64,000 nucleotides of DNA from Sisyra terminalis (GCA_958496175.1 OY292277.1:45271050-45335049), one strand, 5' to 3'; shown: positions 49,043 to 61,710, counted from the first letter of the stretch. The notes: generated from the sequence alone by a model not told the origin. Numbers and translations are program-made.

Positions 49043-50862
49043 ATCAAAATTAATGTTGTATTCTCCGGTTTTTTATATAGCAGTTGTTTAAATTTTTTAT
49101 AATAAATTTGAACAATACAAAACATTTTGTAAGCTTTAATACACTGAAGTAGTGTTTCTTGATCTTAAGTGCCCTAATTCCCAGGGGTGTGGGAGAAACC
49201 CCTAACAATAAAAATTATAAAATTTTTGAATGATTACCGCAAAATATCATTAATCACTTCTTAATCATTTTTCAATGGGGTGCGGAGACCTATTTTCAGA
49301 TAAAAAGGGGTGCGGTTAACTTAAAAGATTAAGAAGTGCTACACTAAAGTAATTATATGTATTATTGAAAAAAAAAATTATTAGCTATCAAATACATAAA
49401 GTTTATATTACATAGATAAAGTTTGGAATATGGAACCATAAGAAGTACAAACTTATAAGGATTTGCTTTATTGCAACTTGCATTCCCTTCGGAACTATGA
49501 ATATTCGATAATTTGCATAATAACAATAAAAAAAAATGACCAATTCGAATGTTACTATTATCGTAATGCTCTGATTTATTCGACTGCTTCCTATTTCCAA
49601 TTGAATAACTTTTATTATAAAATAGAATTTTTAATAATTACACGAATCGAAAAAAAATCGCAGTTATAATAAATGATTGAAGGATTTTTTCCACAAAGAT
49701 TTGCAGTTAATTCTTTTTTTTTTCTTTTAAATCAAAGGAATTATATTTTACTTCCCCAACGTTTTTTTCTTCTTCTTCGTATATTGTCTGTTCCAATTGA
49801 TGTCTTGGTTTAATTTCTCATTGCATCGTTTGTTGCACTTTTGCAAACGTTTCCGTCTTGATTTTTGCATCGAATTCAAATATTTTATGTGTGCAAAGGT
49901 TAAATATATGTACGGGTTGCATAAATTGGTTGTGCAATTCTCGATAGAATCGACGCGTTTTCAACGATTCGATCGATTTCTATTTCACTAGTTGCCATAT
50001 TGGTCTAATTAAAAAGGTAATTAAATTGGCAACGTGCAATTAATTAAGTCTATGGGAATTTTTGAGAAAAAAGTAAAACAAATCGTGATTTTTTTCCCCG
50101 CTAAATGATTGCAACTAAATCAATTAATAGTTCAATAAATCGAGGCGAAACGATGTCACTTTTCAAGAAAAAATTTCCAAGATTAAGATGAATTAATCCG
50201 ACTAGTTTCGCCGGACAAATTTGAATGCTTCAGGTATTTTAGTGATTTCCTGTTTGGAATTGATGCGTTTATTTAGAGAGGATTTTATGATAATTATTTG
50301 AAAAAAAAAATAACCAGAATTACATTGATACGTTGACATTTTTTTTTCGTATGTGTATGTATGATTGTAATTCTGACGGTCGTTGCGTTGGCTCAATTGA
50401 ATTTTATGGATATTTTATATTCCTTATTTTGAATTTCTAATATTTTTTTCTCGCTAGCTTTTCATTTACATATCGATTATTTATATTGCATGTTGCCTCT
50501 TAGTCTATGCTGATGCTCGATAGGTTAGTTGAATATTTGCATACTTTCACATTTAACACATATTATCCATGAACGCAAAAAAATATTAAGATGAATTATT
50601 GTTTGGATGGTTTTCGCAAAAGATAAACATAAGTGATAATTGTAGATTTTCGAGTGTTTTGAGAATGACGAAATGCAAAAAATTGCCAAAAAATCAAATG
50701 AAAGTCATTACAAAAGAAAAAAAATTACAGGTAAATAAATGTTAAAGAAATTTGTTAAGCCACTATAAAAATATTCACTATCCTCATGCCTTTAGGTTGT
50801 TTACACGAACATTGTAAGTGATGAGAAAAAATCAAAACTAATACTGTACAAAGTTGATTATT
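49043..50862. other. Gene-free stretch
   Basis: Short AT-driven frames only. No repeat partner found in the window. Confidence 0.4.
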
Positions 50863-51890
50863 TAAGCTATGCCTCGGTAAAATTTCAGGTTGATTGATAT
50901 CTTATTAAAGGAGTAAAAAAATCGTAAAGTTACGTAATTTTTAACCGCTAACTACAGTGTAAATGTAAATAATTAGTCGTTATAGGAATCATCTTATGAT
51001 TGCTCTTTTTTTGAAAAAATAGCGATGTATTTTACGAAATATTCCGTGGAGACTAATACCAAAATACCCCAACTAACATTTGGGGGTTTATGAGCAAAAT
51101 ATTTCAGTTTAAAGATAGAAAATTACGCCAGAAAATCCATAAAGAAATTTCCCTAATTCTTTCAATCCCCTTTTGCACTTCGAAACAACCTCAACTTTAG
51201 ATATATTACTGGATCGTAGATGGGTGCAAAGCTCAGTTATTATAGAAAAATATTTGATAAAAACCCATATTCTATTGCAAAAACATAATTTTTAGAGAAT
51301 CAGCAAAAACTGGATCTCAATATTGGTAATTTTATGATATTTACCGAAATAACTAAAGCTATGTCTTGGTAAAATTTCAAGCCCAATGATACCTTATTGA
51401 AGGGATAAAAAATCGTAATGTTACGTAATTTGTAACCCCTTAACTACAGAATAAATGTAAATAATTAGTCGTTATAGAAATCATCAGGTGATGGCTCTGT
51501 TTGTTGCATTTTTTTGAAAAAATAGCGATGCATTTTTTTGAAATATTACGCGACGATTAATACCAAAATCATCAAAATTTGGGGGTTTATAAACAAGATA
51601 CTTTAACTTAAAGATAGAAAATTACGCCAGAAAATATCTACCACTCCCAATTATTATGTATAAGGAAATTTCCTTTACTTTTTAATCCCTTTTAGCACTT
51701 CTAAACAAAATAAAAACAAAATAATGAACCGTGACTTAAGGTATTTTATTGTATCATAAAAGGGTGCAAAGCTCATTTACTGCAGAAAAATATCTGAGAA
51801 CAACCCATACACTTTTATATAAAAATAATAACTTACATAAAAATTATTGTAAAAACATATAATTACTAGAAAATCTGCCAAAATTACTGA
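50863..51890. repeat. Tandem duplication, ~493-bp unit, two copies
   Basis: Copies 50863-51355 and 51356-51890 share AATAATTAGTCGTTATAG, AAAGATAGAAAATTACGCC and TGGGTGCAAAGCTCA-type blocks. Non-coding. Confidence 0.8.
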
Positions 51891-52059
51891 AATTTAAGAA
51901 ATGTTTTCACAATTCAGAATCAAGTACAAAAAAATAATTATTTTCCCTCATTGATATGTATATTGATATAAGTATATGAATAGACCATGCATATGATATC
52001 AAATATAAATAAGAAAAATCAATTGTATGGTATTAGTGTATTTTTATGGTAACTAACAG

Positions 52060-54180
52060 TGCAATGTTTTGGACTAAATAATAACAACTTTTTAATGTAT
52101 TTTTATCTTCTAAGTACGAAAATTATATGTGAACTGACTTTTTAGGTCAACCCTTAAAAATTATAGTGGTATATTAGATATAACCGAAGATATAAATCTT
52201 ATGTTTTGGGCTTAATAGTAACTAAGTTTTATGTAATTTTATCCTCTAAGTACGAAAATTATCTTTGGACGGACTTTTTAGTCTTTTCCTTAAAAATAGA
52301 GTGGTATATCGGACATAACCGAAGATATAAATCTTCGGTTTAAAAAAATACCATTTTTACCAATGTCCACACTTGAATGCCTTAATTATCTACCCAATTG
52401 TTGCTTTAAATTTTATCTTGTCCTTGTTAAAATTGTAACATTTTTCCCGGTTTTTAATTGCTTCTGAAGTCAAAATTTTGCAAAAGATTTAGATCGAGAA
52501 AATTTGGCATTCAAGGACTTAAAAGTCAAATTCCGTAGACTCAGGGAAGTAAAAGTTAAGGGAAGAATCTTTGTTGGGCCAATTGGGGATATTGTAAAGG
52601 ATACTGGATTTGAAAATCCAGGAAAATGCCAAATTTTTCAGAGAAATGAAAAAAAAAGCTTAGGAAATTTTTACGGAGGTTATTTATGAATTCTAGGGAT
52701 AAGAGAGATGATCCATTTAGCCAGTAGAAACACTGCTGAAAAAGTACTATCAATTTTGATGTAACATGCCTCTTAAAGTTCATATTCTTCCGTCCCATTT
52801 AGATATTTAGATTTATTTCCTCTAAATTGAGGAGTTTTTATTGAAGAGCATGGATAAAGATTCCAGCAGGACATATATTGAATAGAACAAAGATATCAGA
52901 ACTGTTAAAATAAAGCCATCATTCCGAATTACAACTGGTCTTTGTTGAGGGATACTTTAGAAATGATCAAAAAAAAACAATTCAAGAGACCTTATTTAAG
53001 TATAGTTTATGATTCTTTCCAGAGGATTTGAATATCAAGGAAAAGGCTAAACTCTTCAGAGAAAAGAAAAAAGAAGCTTGGAAGACATTAAAGAGGTCAT
53101 CTATGGATTTCTAGGAATAAGAAAGATGATATATTTAGCCAGTAGAAACACTACTGGAAAAGGATCACCTATTTTGGATGTAATATAAGTCCAATAATCA
53201 AAGTTCTGTATTCTTCCCTCCCGTTTAGATTTCTTTCCTCAAAATTGAGGAGTTTTGAATGAAAATCATGGAGAAAGATTCCATCAGGACATATATTCAA
53301 TGGAACAAAGATATCAGGACTGTTAAAATGAAACTATGGTTACGGATTATTTCTGGTATTTGTTGAGGGATGATTTGGAAATGGTCTACAAAGAACAATT
53401 CAAGAGACCTTATTCAGGTATAGTATACGATTCTTTCCAGATTAATCGATTTGCAATCTCTGAAAATTATTCAATATATAACTTTTATAAATAAATATGA
53501 AAAAAAGATTGAAAATTTTAAATGGTTTCAATTTTTGAGGCCCAAATATGTCACTTAAAAATATACGATTTTAGATACAGTGGTATATCGGACATGTCAT
53601 ATTTACATCTTCGGTAAAAATATACCGTTTTTATCAGTTTGCACACCTGAATTTGTTAGTGACCAACCCAATTGTTGTATAAACATATTCTTTGCTATTG
53701 TTGCTTAAAATTTTATAAAATTCTTTTTAAATTTGTAACATTTTTCCTGGTTTTTAAGTCTTTCTGAAGTCAAAACTTCAATGATCAAAAAATTTTGTCA
53801 AAACTTTGGACCGAGAAAGTGTGACATTGAAGTACTTACAAGACAAATTCCACAGACTTAGGATATTAAATTTTAGTTAAAGAAAATCCAGGAAAATAGT
53901 AAATTCTTCAGGGGAAAGAAACAGACGCTTTAAAGGGATCATCTATGGGTTTCTAGGGACAAGAGAGAGGATACATTTAATTCGTAAAAACTGCTGAAAA
54001 AATATCATCGACTTGGATGTAACATGTCTTTTAAAGTCCATTTATTTGGCTTTCATTTAGATTTATTTCCTCAAAATTGAAGAGCTTTCATTGAAGAGCA
54101 TGGAAAAATATTTTTTTCAAGACATATATTGAATGGAACAAAGATATCAGAACTAACTTTTATGAATAAGTAATTTTTGA
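52060..54180. repeat. Composite tandem-duplication block
   Basis: A ~137-bp direct duplication (52060-52310; CTCTAAGTACGAAAATTAT) is followed by three diverged copies of a 400-450-bp unit (starting near 52600, 53020 and 53880). These share AGGAAAA, GAGAAA and CAGTAGAAACACT, then CAAAATTGAGGAGTTTT, then ACATATATTGAATGGAACAA. The 52300-52490 header recurs at 53590-53790 (GTGGTATATCGGACAT). The short frames show no recognisable domain. Confidence 0.7.
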
Positions 54181-56126
54181 GGAACAAATATTTCATATTA
54201 TATAAATAAATGATTTGTATAACATAAACTTTAACTTATAAAAAGACAATTGTTGCCATATTAGCTTTACTAGACCCAAAGTTAGTATGATTAAACTATT
54301 GTACCAAAGAAATATAGTTTTACTTAAATAGCATTCAATTTGATTACAATGAAATTATCATCATTTTCACCCATCAATTTAGCTAAGTTGAAGAATAGTT
54401 TCGGTGTTTAAAATAATTATATAAAAAGAGGAAAAATGTTGAAAGTTTTTCGAGGGAAATTTTTCTTTTTTTTTGAAAGGCCATAATTATTTATACATTG
54501 CGTGCACAACTCGGACTTGAGCCAACTCATATCGAACGTAACAAATATACGTAATAACGATAATAAAACCAGATTGAAAAGTAAAAACGAAAAGTCTTTA
54601 GAATATCGTTATAGAAACAAGAAAAGAAAATTGACATAATATGACAAAGTTTTTCCCCGGTTTTTATGAAGACTTTGATGTATATTTCTTGAGGTCAATT
54701 CAACGTACAAGAGATTGGAAAGATTGATTATTTTTTTATTTTTTTTTGATTAAATTTGCAATGTTAATGATGATAATTGATGTGATGCAATTGGGAAAAA
54801 TTATAATCTGAAAAAATCAGATGGAATTTTTGAAAAATAAAAGGATGTGTCTTAATTAGCTCATCATAATTAGACATAAATTTTAAATTTAGATCTTTCG
54901 ATTTGAAAATGTGCTCAAATTGTTGCTCAATTTTATGATAAAATGATAAAAATGCTCAAATCTTATACCGAATTCCGTCAATGCAATATTATAGCACACG
55001 AGTGTGTGTGATATGACCTCCAATTTGGAATTTTATTACAATTAATAAACGAGTGGATGACCGACAGAGGAAAAGAGAGGCAACAATTAAAAGACGATTT
55101 CATCATTTTTCATAATTTTTTTTGAAAGAAAAAAGCGAGGTAATAGGAAATCCGTGTTTCGTCAAAAATTTTTCCATGCTAATTGATGATTAATGTTTTT
55201 TAATAAATTTAGGTGAAACTCCACAAACCAAGAAACAATTACCTACTAATAAAAAGCTAATTAAATCTACGGAAGTTCAATTTGTATGATGGCAAACCTC
55301 GATAAATTTAAGGATGAAATTATCAAATTAAATCATACATTTTCTACAAATTCAAACCGGCAATGGTCCCAAGCATGACGCATTTATGTTGCATTAATTA
55401 AGTATAAGAAACGCAAATCGATTATTTAAACTCACATATTTCGCAGATAAAAATGAAAATTTTCGAAATTTATGGCGATTGTCGCCACGATTTCTATGCA
55501 AAGATAATAAACACTATCTGAGTATAAGTGGACATCCTTGAGCGTTTCCAAAAATGGAGTCTACAAATTTTTGGTGTGAACAAATCGAAAAAAAAATTGT
55601 TATGTAAAATCGACGAATAACTTTCATTATTTTACTTCTTTTATTTTGAGTTTTTTTCGCTAAGCAAATCTGGAAAATTTTAAACAAGTTTTTTCGCCAA
55701 TTCCTCATTTGTGAATTTACCATCTTCGTTGCTTTATTGGTTCGTAAAAACTGGTCAAAATACAAAAGTGTTACAACACGAAAGAAGAAGAGACTTCACC
55801 AAAAACTTAATCATAATTTCATTTTTTATAAATCCATTTTTATTTATTAAATAATTCTTTGCTAAATGAATACTTTTCTCGCCTGTAGACATCCAACAGA
55901 AGTTGGAAAATTGCTTGGATGCTCGGATATATTGGAATTAGAAAAATGAAAAAATTAACCACTAAAAAATGTAGGTTCTAGTATATTATTTATGGATTCC
56001 TTAAGTTGGTTACTTTTACTCTTAGGAAGACATTTTTTTATTTTTTTATATAGTTGTTAAGAATTAATAAAATAATATCTTTCAGGTTTAAACGGATCAA
56101 TTTTTACTTTTTTATTTTTCTTTTCA
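54181..56126. other. Gene-free AT-rich stretch
   Basis: Nothing supported. An 83-codon minus-strand frame (55514-55765) lacks recognisable features. Confidence 0.4.
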
Positions 56127-56159
56127 GCAACGTTTCGTCACGTATCGTGACTTCCTCAA
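56127..56159 (-). other. Hammerhead-like motif of a retroelement terminus (copy 3)
   Basis: Minus strand: TTGAGGA, stem GTCACG/CGTGAC with loop ATA, GAAA, CGTTGC. Almost identical to 28415-28447. The flanks are T-rich on one side and TAAATAAATAA-rich on the other, consistent with the end of an inserted element. Confidence 0.45.
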
Positions 56160-56335
56160 ACGTCTTAAAATAAATAAATAATTAGCACAAATGTCAATGT
56201 TATAACTACAAATCTTTAAAACTTTAAAGTTGTTAAGAATTTAGCCACTATTGTTCTTTGATGACGATGGTCAGAGTCGGATTAATGTAGGCTAGAGTCC
56301 CAACGGGTTCTATCCCCACCAAATGAAATAAAAAG

Positions 56336-56540
56336 TATTAAAAAATGGAATCAGAAAAAGTTTTTGGAGATATAAACTTTGCAGAGCATTCCATTGTTGG
56401 ATGCATTAAAGATAAGCAAAAAAAAAATTAAGCAATGGTTAAAAAAATGGAATCAGAAAAGTTTTTGGAGATATAAACTTTGCAGAGCATTGCATTGTTG
56501 GATGCACTAAAGATAAGCTAAAAAAAATACTAAGCAATGG
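56336..56540. repeat. Tandem duplication, ~104-bp unit
   Basis: Two nearly identical direct copies, each with GGAATCAGAAAA, GAGATATAAACTTTGCAGAG and AAGATAAGC. The few differences suggest a recent event. Confidence 0.9.
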
Positions 56541-57061
56541 CTCTGGAGAAAGATTTTCAAAGATTATGATAAAGATGCTTCTTACAAAAATATATAATTT
56601 AAGTTTTATAAACCTCTAATGCTGTGGTCTTCAAACTTCAGGGTTTGTTAAACTTAATATTATTTTTAATAAATATTTGATGTATATTTATATATAATAT
56701 GGTACATTATTTTGCAAGTAGACGGTCACAAAAATTTAGAGGGGCATAAATACAAAAAGTTTAGAAATCACTGCTGTTATACAAAAAATATGGATGTTAG
56801 TAGACTCAAGTGAATCAAAAAAATGGAGGACAGGAAAGAAAACTACTTCTTAAATTCTATTTTAAGAGATAACAATAATTTTTTGAGACTACTGGAACAA
56901 AACCTAGGAAATATTCATGGAGGTACTATTGGCTGACTAATGAGGATTATCTTAGAAACAAACCTGATTAATTGAAACCAAGAATAATGATAGTCCTGCT
57001 GGATTCTTGTAGTATGCAGTGCCAAGGAATTCATTTTCCTGATTTTTTGAATGCTAATTCA

Positions 57062-57208
57062 AATATTAAATTATGGAGTCTTGGGAATTTGGACAATGAA
57101 TAACGATGTTAAATTACAAAAATTGCCAAAAAAAAAAATGCTAGCGATTTTTGAAATTTAACACCGTTATTCATTGTCCAAATTCCTAAGACTCTATAAT
57201 TTAATATT
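57062..57208. repeat. Foldback element with 54-bp arms
   Basis: Arms 57062-57115 and 57155-57208 match at 51 of 54 positions with a 39-base spacer. Arms begin AATATTAAATTAT and contain GGACAATGAATAACG. Confidence 0.85.
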
Positions 57209-57319
57209 CAATCATGGACGAAAACATTTATAACTATGTATATAATACGTATTCAAATTTTTAAAGATTTTTAGAATGGTGGTTACTCATTTGCAGTGTA
57301 TTATTGCACTATTCGCCTG

Positions 57320-57664
57320 TAATTAAGGAAGATTGGGTTTGCGGATAAAACTAACGACATTGGCTTTGATTTAAACAAATTATGGTTTCTAGAAGTAAGA
57401 ACTCTTTATAATTCTTTTTTGACCTTATTTATTCTTCAAAGATAAAATTTATCACCTAAAGTTCATCTTTTGAGCTGGATTTTTAGAGATCTACTTTACT
57501 TCAAAACTACTTTAAGGTATCATATGAATAATACAGAAATTTTTAAAGTAACTACAGTACCAAAGTTGACATGTGCCCCACAATTTTATTGGTTTTACAA
57601 GGCTTGCAATTTAAATCTAAGGTAATAGTAAAAATTATGATTAATTTGTGCTGTAAGAATTGAA
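57320..57664 (+). repeat. Dispersed repeat S, copy 1 (uninterrupted)
   Basis: Matches 58790-58864 plus 59328-59545, including TTATCACCTAAAGTT, CTTTTGAGCTGGATTTTTA and AAATCTAAGGTAATAG. This copy shows the pre-insertion state of the site used by the palindromic element. Confidence 0.8.
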
Positions 57665-58620
57665 ATTAAAGGGAACATCAATTAAAAAACCGGCAAAATT
57701 CAAACATTTAGTAATGTATATAGTCTCTAATCTCTAGTCTCTGTACACTAAAGTGTAATTAAGATTATCATTTTTAAATTTTTTATATCCATTTTTAGCA
57801 GTTTACGACAGTTTTTTAAAAACTTTACGAATTTTAAAATATATTCTTAATGCTTTAAAAATTGAAGGAATTATACAATATAGCCCTTTACGTGTATTTA
57901 TGGCATAGGGCATAGGGTATAGGGCATAGGGTTCGTGTCATATTCGCGCATTGGTATCTCCAGCATATTTCTTTTAAAATTCGATTTAAATCAATTTTTA
58001 TCAACTTAACAAAAGAAATCTGATTTGATATTGTGTGAGGGGGTTTTCATATACTTTATTATTATTATTATTTTCAAAAAAACTAAATATTTTTTGAAAA
58101 ATAATTACTTTTTATTTACTTTAACTTGTGTGAATATTTTAAAAATACTGAACATTTATTTGTAAAAAAAGCTTATAATTCTTTAAAAAAATTTTTTTCG
58201 TCAATAAATGTTGTTATTTTATCAACTATTTAGCAATATTTATAAAAAAAATCATGTTTTGAATTAAAATCCGGTGATAGAATATTTAAGTAGATACTCA
58301 ATAGATGATTATAAAAATTATTTATTCTAAATGTTTAAAATATTTATTTTCATTTAGATGATGAATTCAGTTGGTAAATTAATTGATTACAAGCCAGGAT
58401 ATTATTTTATAAATTTTTGCCCTTTAATGTTAACCATTGTTAGGGATTTAAAACCCTTAACCACTTAGCGGTTTTGGAAGTTTTAATTCTCCTGCTATTA
58501 TGATATTGTTGAATCTTGAATTAATGGAAAAATAATTGAAAGAATTTAATTTTTAATTTAATAAGATTAATCTCAGCATAACCAAAAAAATTAATAAATA
58601 AATGTAATTTTTTTAAATTT
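57665..58620 (+). repeat. Dispersed ~0.9-kb repeat, copy 2
   Basis: Collinear with 41950-42830 and 62140-63005. Carries an expanded GGGCATAGGGTATAGGGCAT run at about 57905. The tail (58510-58620) also matches 63240-63360, next to the Jockey fragment. Confidence 0.8.
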
Positions 58621-58789
58621 TTAATTGTTGTATGGTATTTAAAATTAATACTTTTAGGAGGTTTTTTTCAGACCACAATTGCAAATTCATTATTCGGAAG
58701 ATTCCATATATATTTTAATACTTTTGAAAATCTTTTCTATTTTTTACAACGAAAATCAGTAAGTCTGCACAGTTGCAGTTTGAGTGCAG

Positions 58790-58864
58790 AAAAATTACGG
58801 ATAAAAAGGACGACACTTACTTTGACTTACAAAATTTGAGGTTTCTTGGAATTTGAACTCTTTA
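58790..58864 (+). repeat. Dispersed repeat S, copy 2, left part
   Basis: Matches about 57345-57410. It is interrupted by the insertion at 58879-59313 and its duplicated target, and resumes at 59328-59545. Confidence 0.65.
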
Positions 58865-59008
58865 ATTATTGTTTTAGTGTGCATACAATATATAGGATAT
58901 ATTGCGGTCCAATTTATGTAGTATAATTTAATATAATAATATATAAAAATCATACCATAAACATGAATTTGAACAGAAGTTCAAACAAAAATATTCGTGA
59001 CGTATTGC

Positions 59009-59046
59009 CCAGATACGTATTTCGACTGCCAAGCAATCTTCCTCAG
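59009..59046 (-). ncRNA. Hammerhead-ribozyme-like motif, left arm
   Basis: Minus strand: CTGAGGA (59046-59040), stem II GATTGC/GCAGTC with loop TTG, GAAA (59023-59020), one-pair stem III (T-ACGT-A), then TC, then TGG. TGG can pair with the TCA before CTGAGGA (one wobble). All core positions of a minimal type I hammerhead are present. Activity is unproven. Confidence 0.5.
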
Positions 59047-59105
59047 TGATTATCAAGTAGTTTGGATCATTCCGTAACTGCTTTGTGAATCATACTTGAT
59101 GACCA

Positions 59106-59143
59106 CTGAGGAAGATTGCTTGGCAATCGAAATACCTATCTTG
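59106..59143 (+). ncRNA. Hammerhead-ribozyme-like motif, right arm
   Basis: CTGAGGA (59106-59112), perfect 6-bp stem II (59114-59119 with 59123-59128, loop TTG), GAAA (59129-59132), T-ACCT-A stem III, then TC (59139-59140, predicted cleavage after 59140). Stem I is weaker than in the left arm because of an extra T after the site. Confidence 0.5.
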
Positions 59144-59327
59144 GCAATACGTCACGAATATGTTTGTTTGAACTTCTGTTCAAATTTATGTTTATGGTAT
59201 GATTTTTATATATTATTATATGAAATTATACTACATAAATTGGACCGTAATATATCATATATATATTCTATACACAGTATAACTGTTCAAAGTCAGCGAA
59301 AAAAAATATTTTGATTATTGTTTTAGT

Positions 59328-59545
59328 CTTATTAATTCTTCAAAGATAAGACTTATCACCTAAAGTTGATCTTTTGAGCTGGATTTTTAAAAATCTATTT
59401 TACTTCAAAACTAGTCTAAGGTATCATATGTTTAACGAAAATATTTTTCAAGTAATGACAGAACCAAATTTGACATGTGTACCACAATTGTGTTGGTTCA
59501 GGAAATTTATTATTTAAATCTAAGGTAATAGCAAAAATTGAAATT
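59328..59545 (+). repeat. Dispersed repeat S, copy 2, right part
   Basis: Continues the match to 57420-57664 after the palindromic insertion and its target-site duplication. Confidence 0.75.
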
Positions 59546-61194
59546 AAAGGAAAACACTTACCGTAAATCAGTAAATCTGCATAATTGCAGTTTGAGTGCA
59601 GAAAAATCTGAAATCAATACAGAAAAAAAATCACTTTCATATTTTCAAATAAAAGGCGAAACTAGTTTGAGTTTTTGTGTATATGTATGCAGTAAAAATC
59701 AAAATACTTATAATAAATAACAATAAACGGCATAATTGGCTTCGTGAGTTGCCATTAGGGACCATTTTCAAATCGTAACAAGGCCAACCGTGGAGCTATC
59801 GCTTTAAATTTCCATCAAATTAGTTGGATTCAAGTCCAATTTAAAATGCATATGAGATTTATGATATATCTCTTAAGTGGAATTTCGATAAATGGCGATT
59901 TAAAAGAGATTAGTGAATGTTTCGTATTGTGGATAATTAAGTTAAGTCGAAGAAAAAAACTTGACTTTTCCAAATGCATTTTAAATATTGTATTCGAGTG
60001 GTTGGAATCGGAAAAATTAGGGTCAAAAGAAAGTGAGGTTCTTGGTGATGTGAAGTGCTGACCAAAACGAGCAATAAAAATCTAATTCACCGAAGAACGG
60101 TAAAATGATTTCCACGTTTTTGCTATGTAATCGACTTGAATTCGTCGACGACCTTCCGTCAAACGATGCTTTTACTTGTAAAAATTAAACACCTTGAACT
60201 AATCGTTAAATTGGCCAGGAAACATCTAAATTTCAAAGCAAAATCACCTCTCATATTTCTTCCAGTAAAACAACGAGAAGATTCATTAAATTAACACGTC
60301 CATTTATAATTATTAAATTTTAAAACGGTCAAAACTATGAGTCCAAAAGAAAAATCAAGTTAATTTTTTGCAGCCTTGACTCTTCTTGAACCACCCACAT
60401 TTGTTTTTGTTGGTATACACCAAAGTTTAATCAACGTTTTTTTGGCCGATAAACATTTTTTATTCAAATGAATTTTTTGCCATACGAAAAGATATAGGTA
60501 CTGGTGCTCGAGGTTGGAAATTTGTCGTATATGGTTTATGAAACACGAGGCATAGAAAAGGAAAAAAATAATATTTGTTTGCCCATTTCGTTATTAGACG
60601 GATATTACATGGCGCGTTAAAAATAATATTTTTTCTTGCATCGATACTTTCTATTTATTTATGAGTCGGTTGTGTTGAGTAAATATTCCTGTTTTACGTA
60701 CAATTTTATTTACGTGTTAGGTATGCGACTAAAGTGGACAAGAAATTTTTTTTTTACGTTAATAAATGGCTTGATTTATTCGAAATCAAAGTGGATGAGG
60801 AAATGCGTCAAACCTGATGCAGTAGGTCTCGTAAATCAGGCGCCATCGAGCGCCTTTTTTGCTCTTAAATTCCATAAACTGGCCAGTTAACTAATTGATA
60901 ATTATAACGTTTTCAATTATGTCTGCAAATTTTTTGCATGTCAGACTTATATAATGACTGTATTTTTACTATTCTTCATGTAAATACTTATCAATTTACT
61001 ATCAGAATAATTGTGTCAGGCCTCTTTGACTATGTAAGACGCTACCAAAAACAAAAAATGAGAGCAAGTCGATTTGTGAAAAAATTCATTTCTTCATAAC
61101 ACATTTTTTTCTGTTATTTCCTTCATTAGCCATTTCTGCTAATACAACAATCCAAAAGTTCCAATATTATGCTACGTTTGCTTTAGTAACTAGA
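59546..61194. other. Gene-free stretch
   Basis: TAAATCTGCATAATTGCAG near 59572 is shared with about 58758. Frames of 60-84 codons lack recognisable features. Nothing else. Confidence 0.4.
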
Positions 61195-61650
61195 GAATAA
61201 TTTATTTGCATATTAAAAAAAGAATAATGCAAATTGGGCCTGTAATTCTCAAGTTATTAAGCCACCAACACTCAAAAGTTGAAATTAGTATTGCAAAAAA
61301 TTTATATGTTACGGGTAAAGTTAGATTGACGAGTAAACCTAGGTTTACCCGGGTAAACTGCAGATTACTCAAGAAACCTGGGTCAAGTACGAAATATAAC
61401 TGACATTTGATATTTTTTGCACTAGAAAATAATTTATTTACATATTAAAAAAAGAATAATGCAAATTGGGGCAGTAGTTCTCAAGTTATTAAGTCACCAA
61501 CACTCAAAAGTTGAACTTAGTATTGACAAAGATTTATATGTTACGGGCAAAGTTAGATTGACGAGTAAACCTAGGTTTACCCGGGTAAACTGCGAATTAC
61601 TCAAGAAACATGGGTCAAGTACGAAATATAGCCGAAATTGGACATTTTTC
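61195..61650 (+). repeat. Tandem duplication, ~239-bp unit with palindromic core
   Basis: Copies 61195-61433 and 61434-61650 are highly similar. Both contain AAACCTAGGTTTACCCGGG, made of two overlapping palindromes. Both keep one open frame with identical residues such as KVRLTSKPRFTRVNC, but no known domain. Confidence 0.8.
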
Positions 61651-61710
61651 GCGCTTTTTCCGGATAAACCACGTTCCACCCATTTTCACTTGGTTAAAGT
61701 TGGGTATAGG

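Larger units (their letters stand above)
58879..59313. mobile_element. Palindromic Penelope-like insertion with 14-bp target-site duplication
   Basis: Flanked by ATTATTGTTTTAGT at 58865-58878 and 59314-59327. The insert consists of two inverted arms (58879-about 59065 and about 59090-59275) around a short centre, plus a 38-bp A-rich tail (59276-59313). Each arm carries a hammerhead-like core. Inverted arms plus a tail and a target-site duplication are typical of Penelope-like retroelement ends. No reverse transcriptase is present. The uninterrupted paralogue (near 57410-57430) supports an insertion. Confidence 0.75.
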
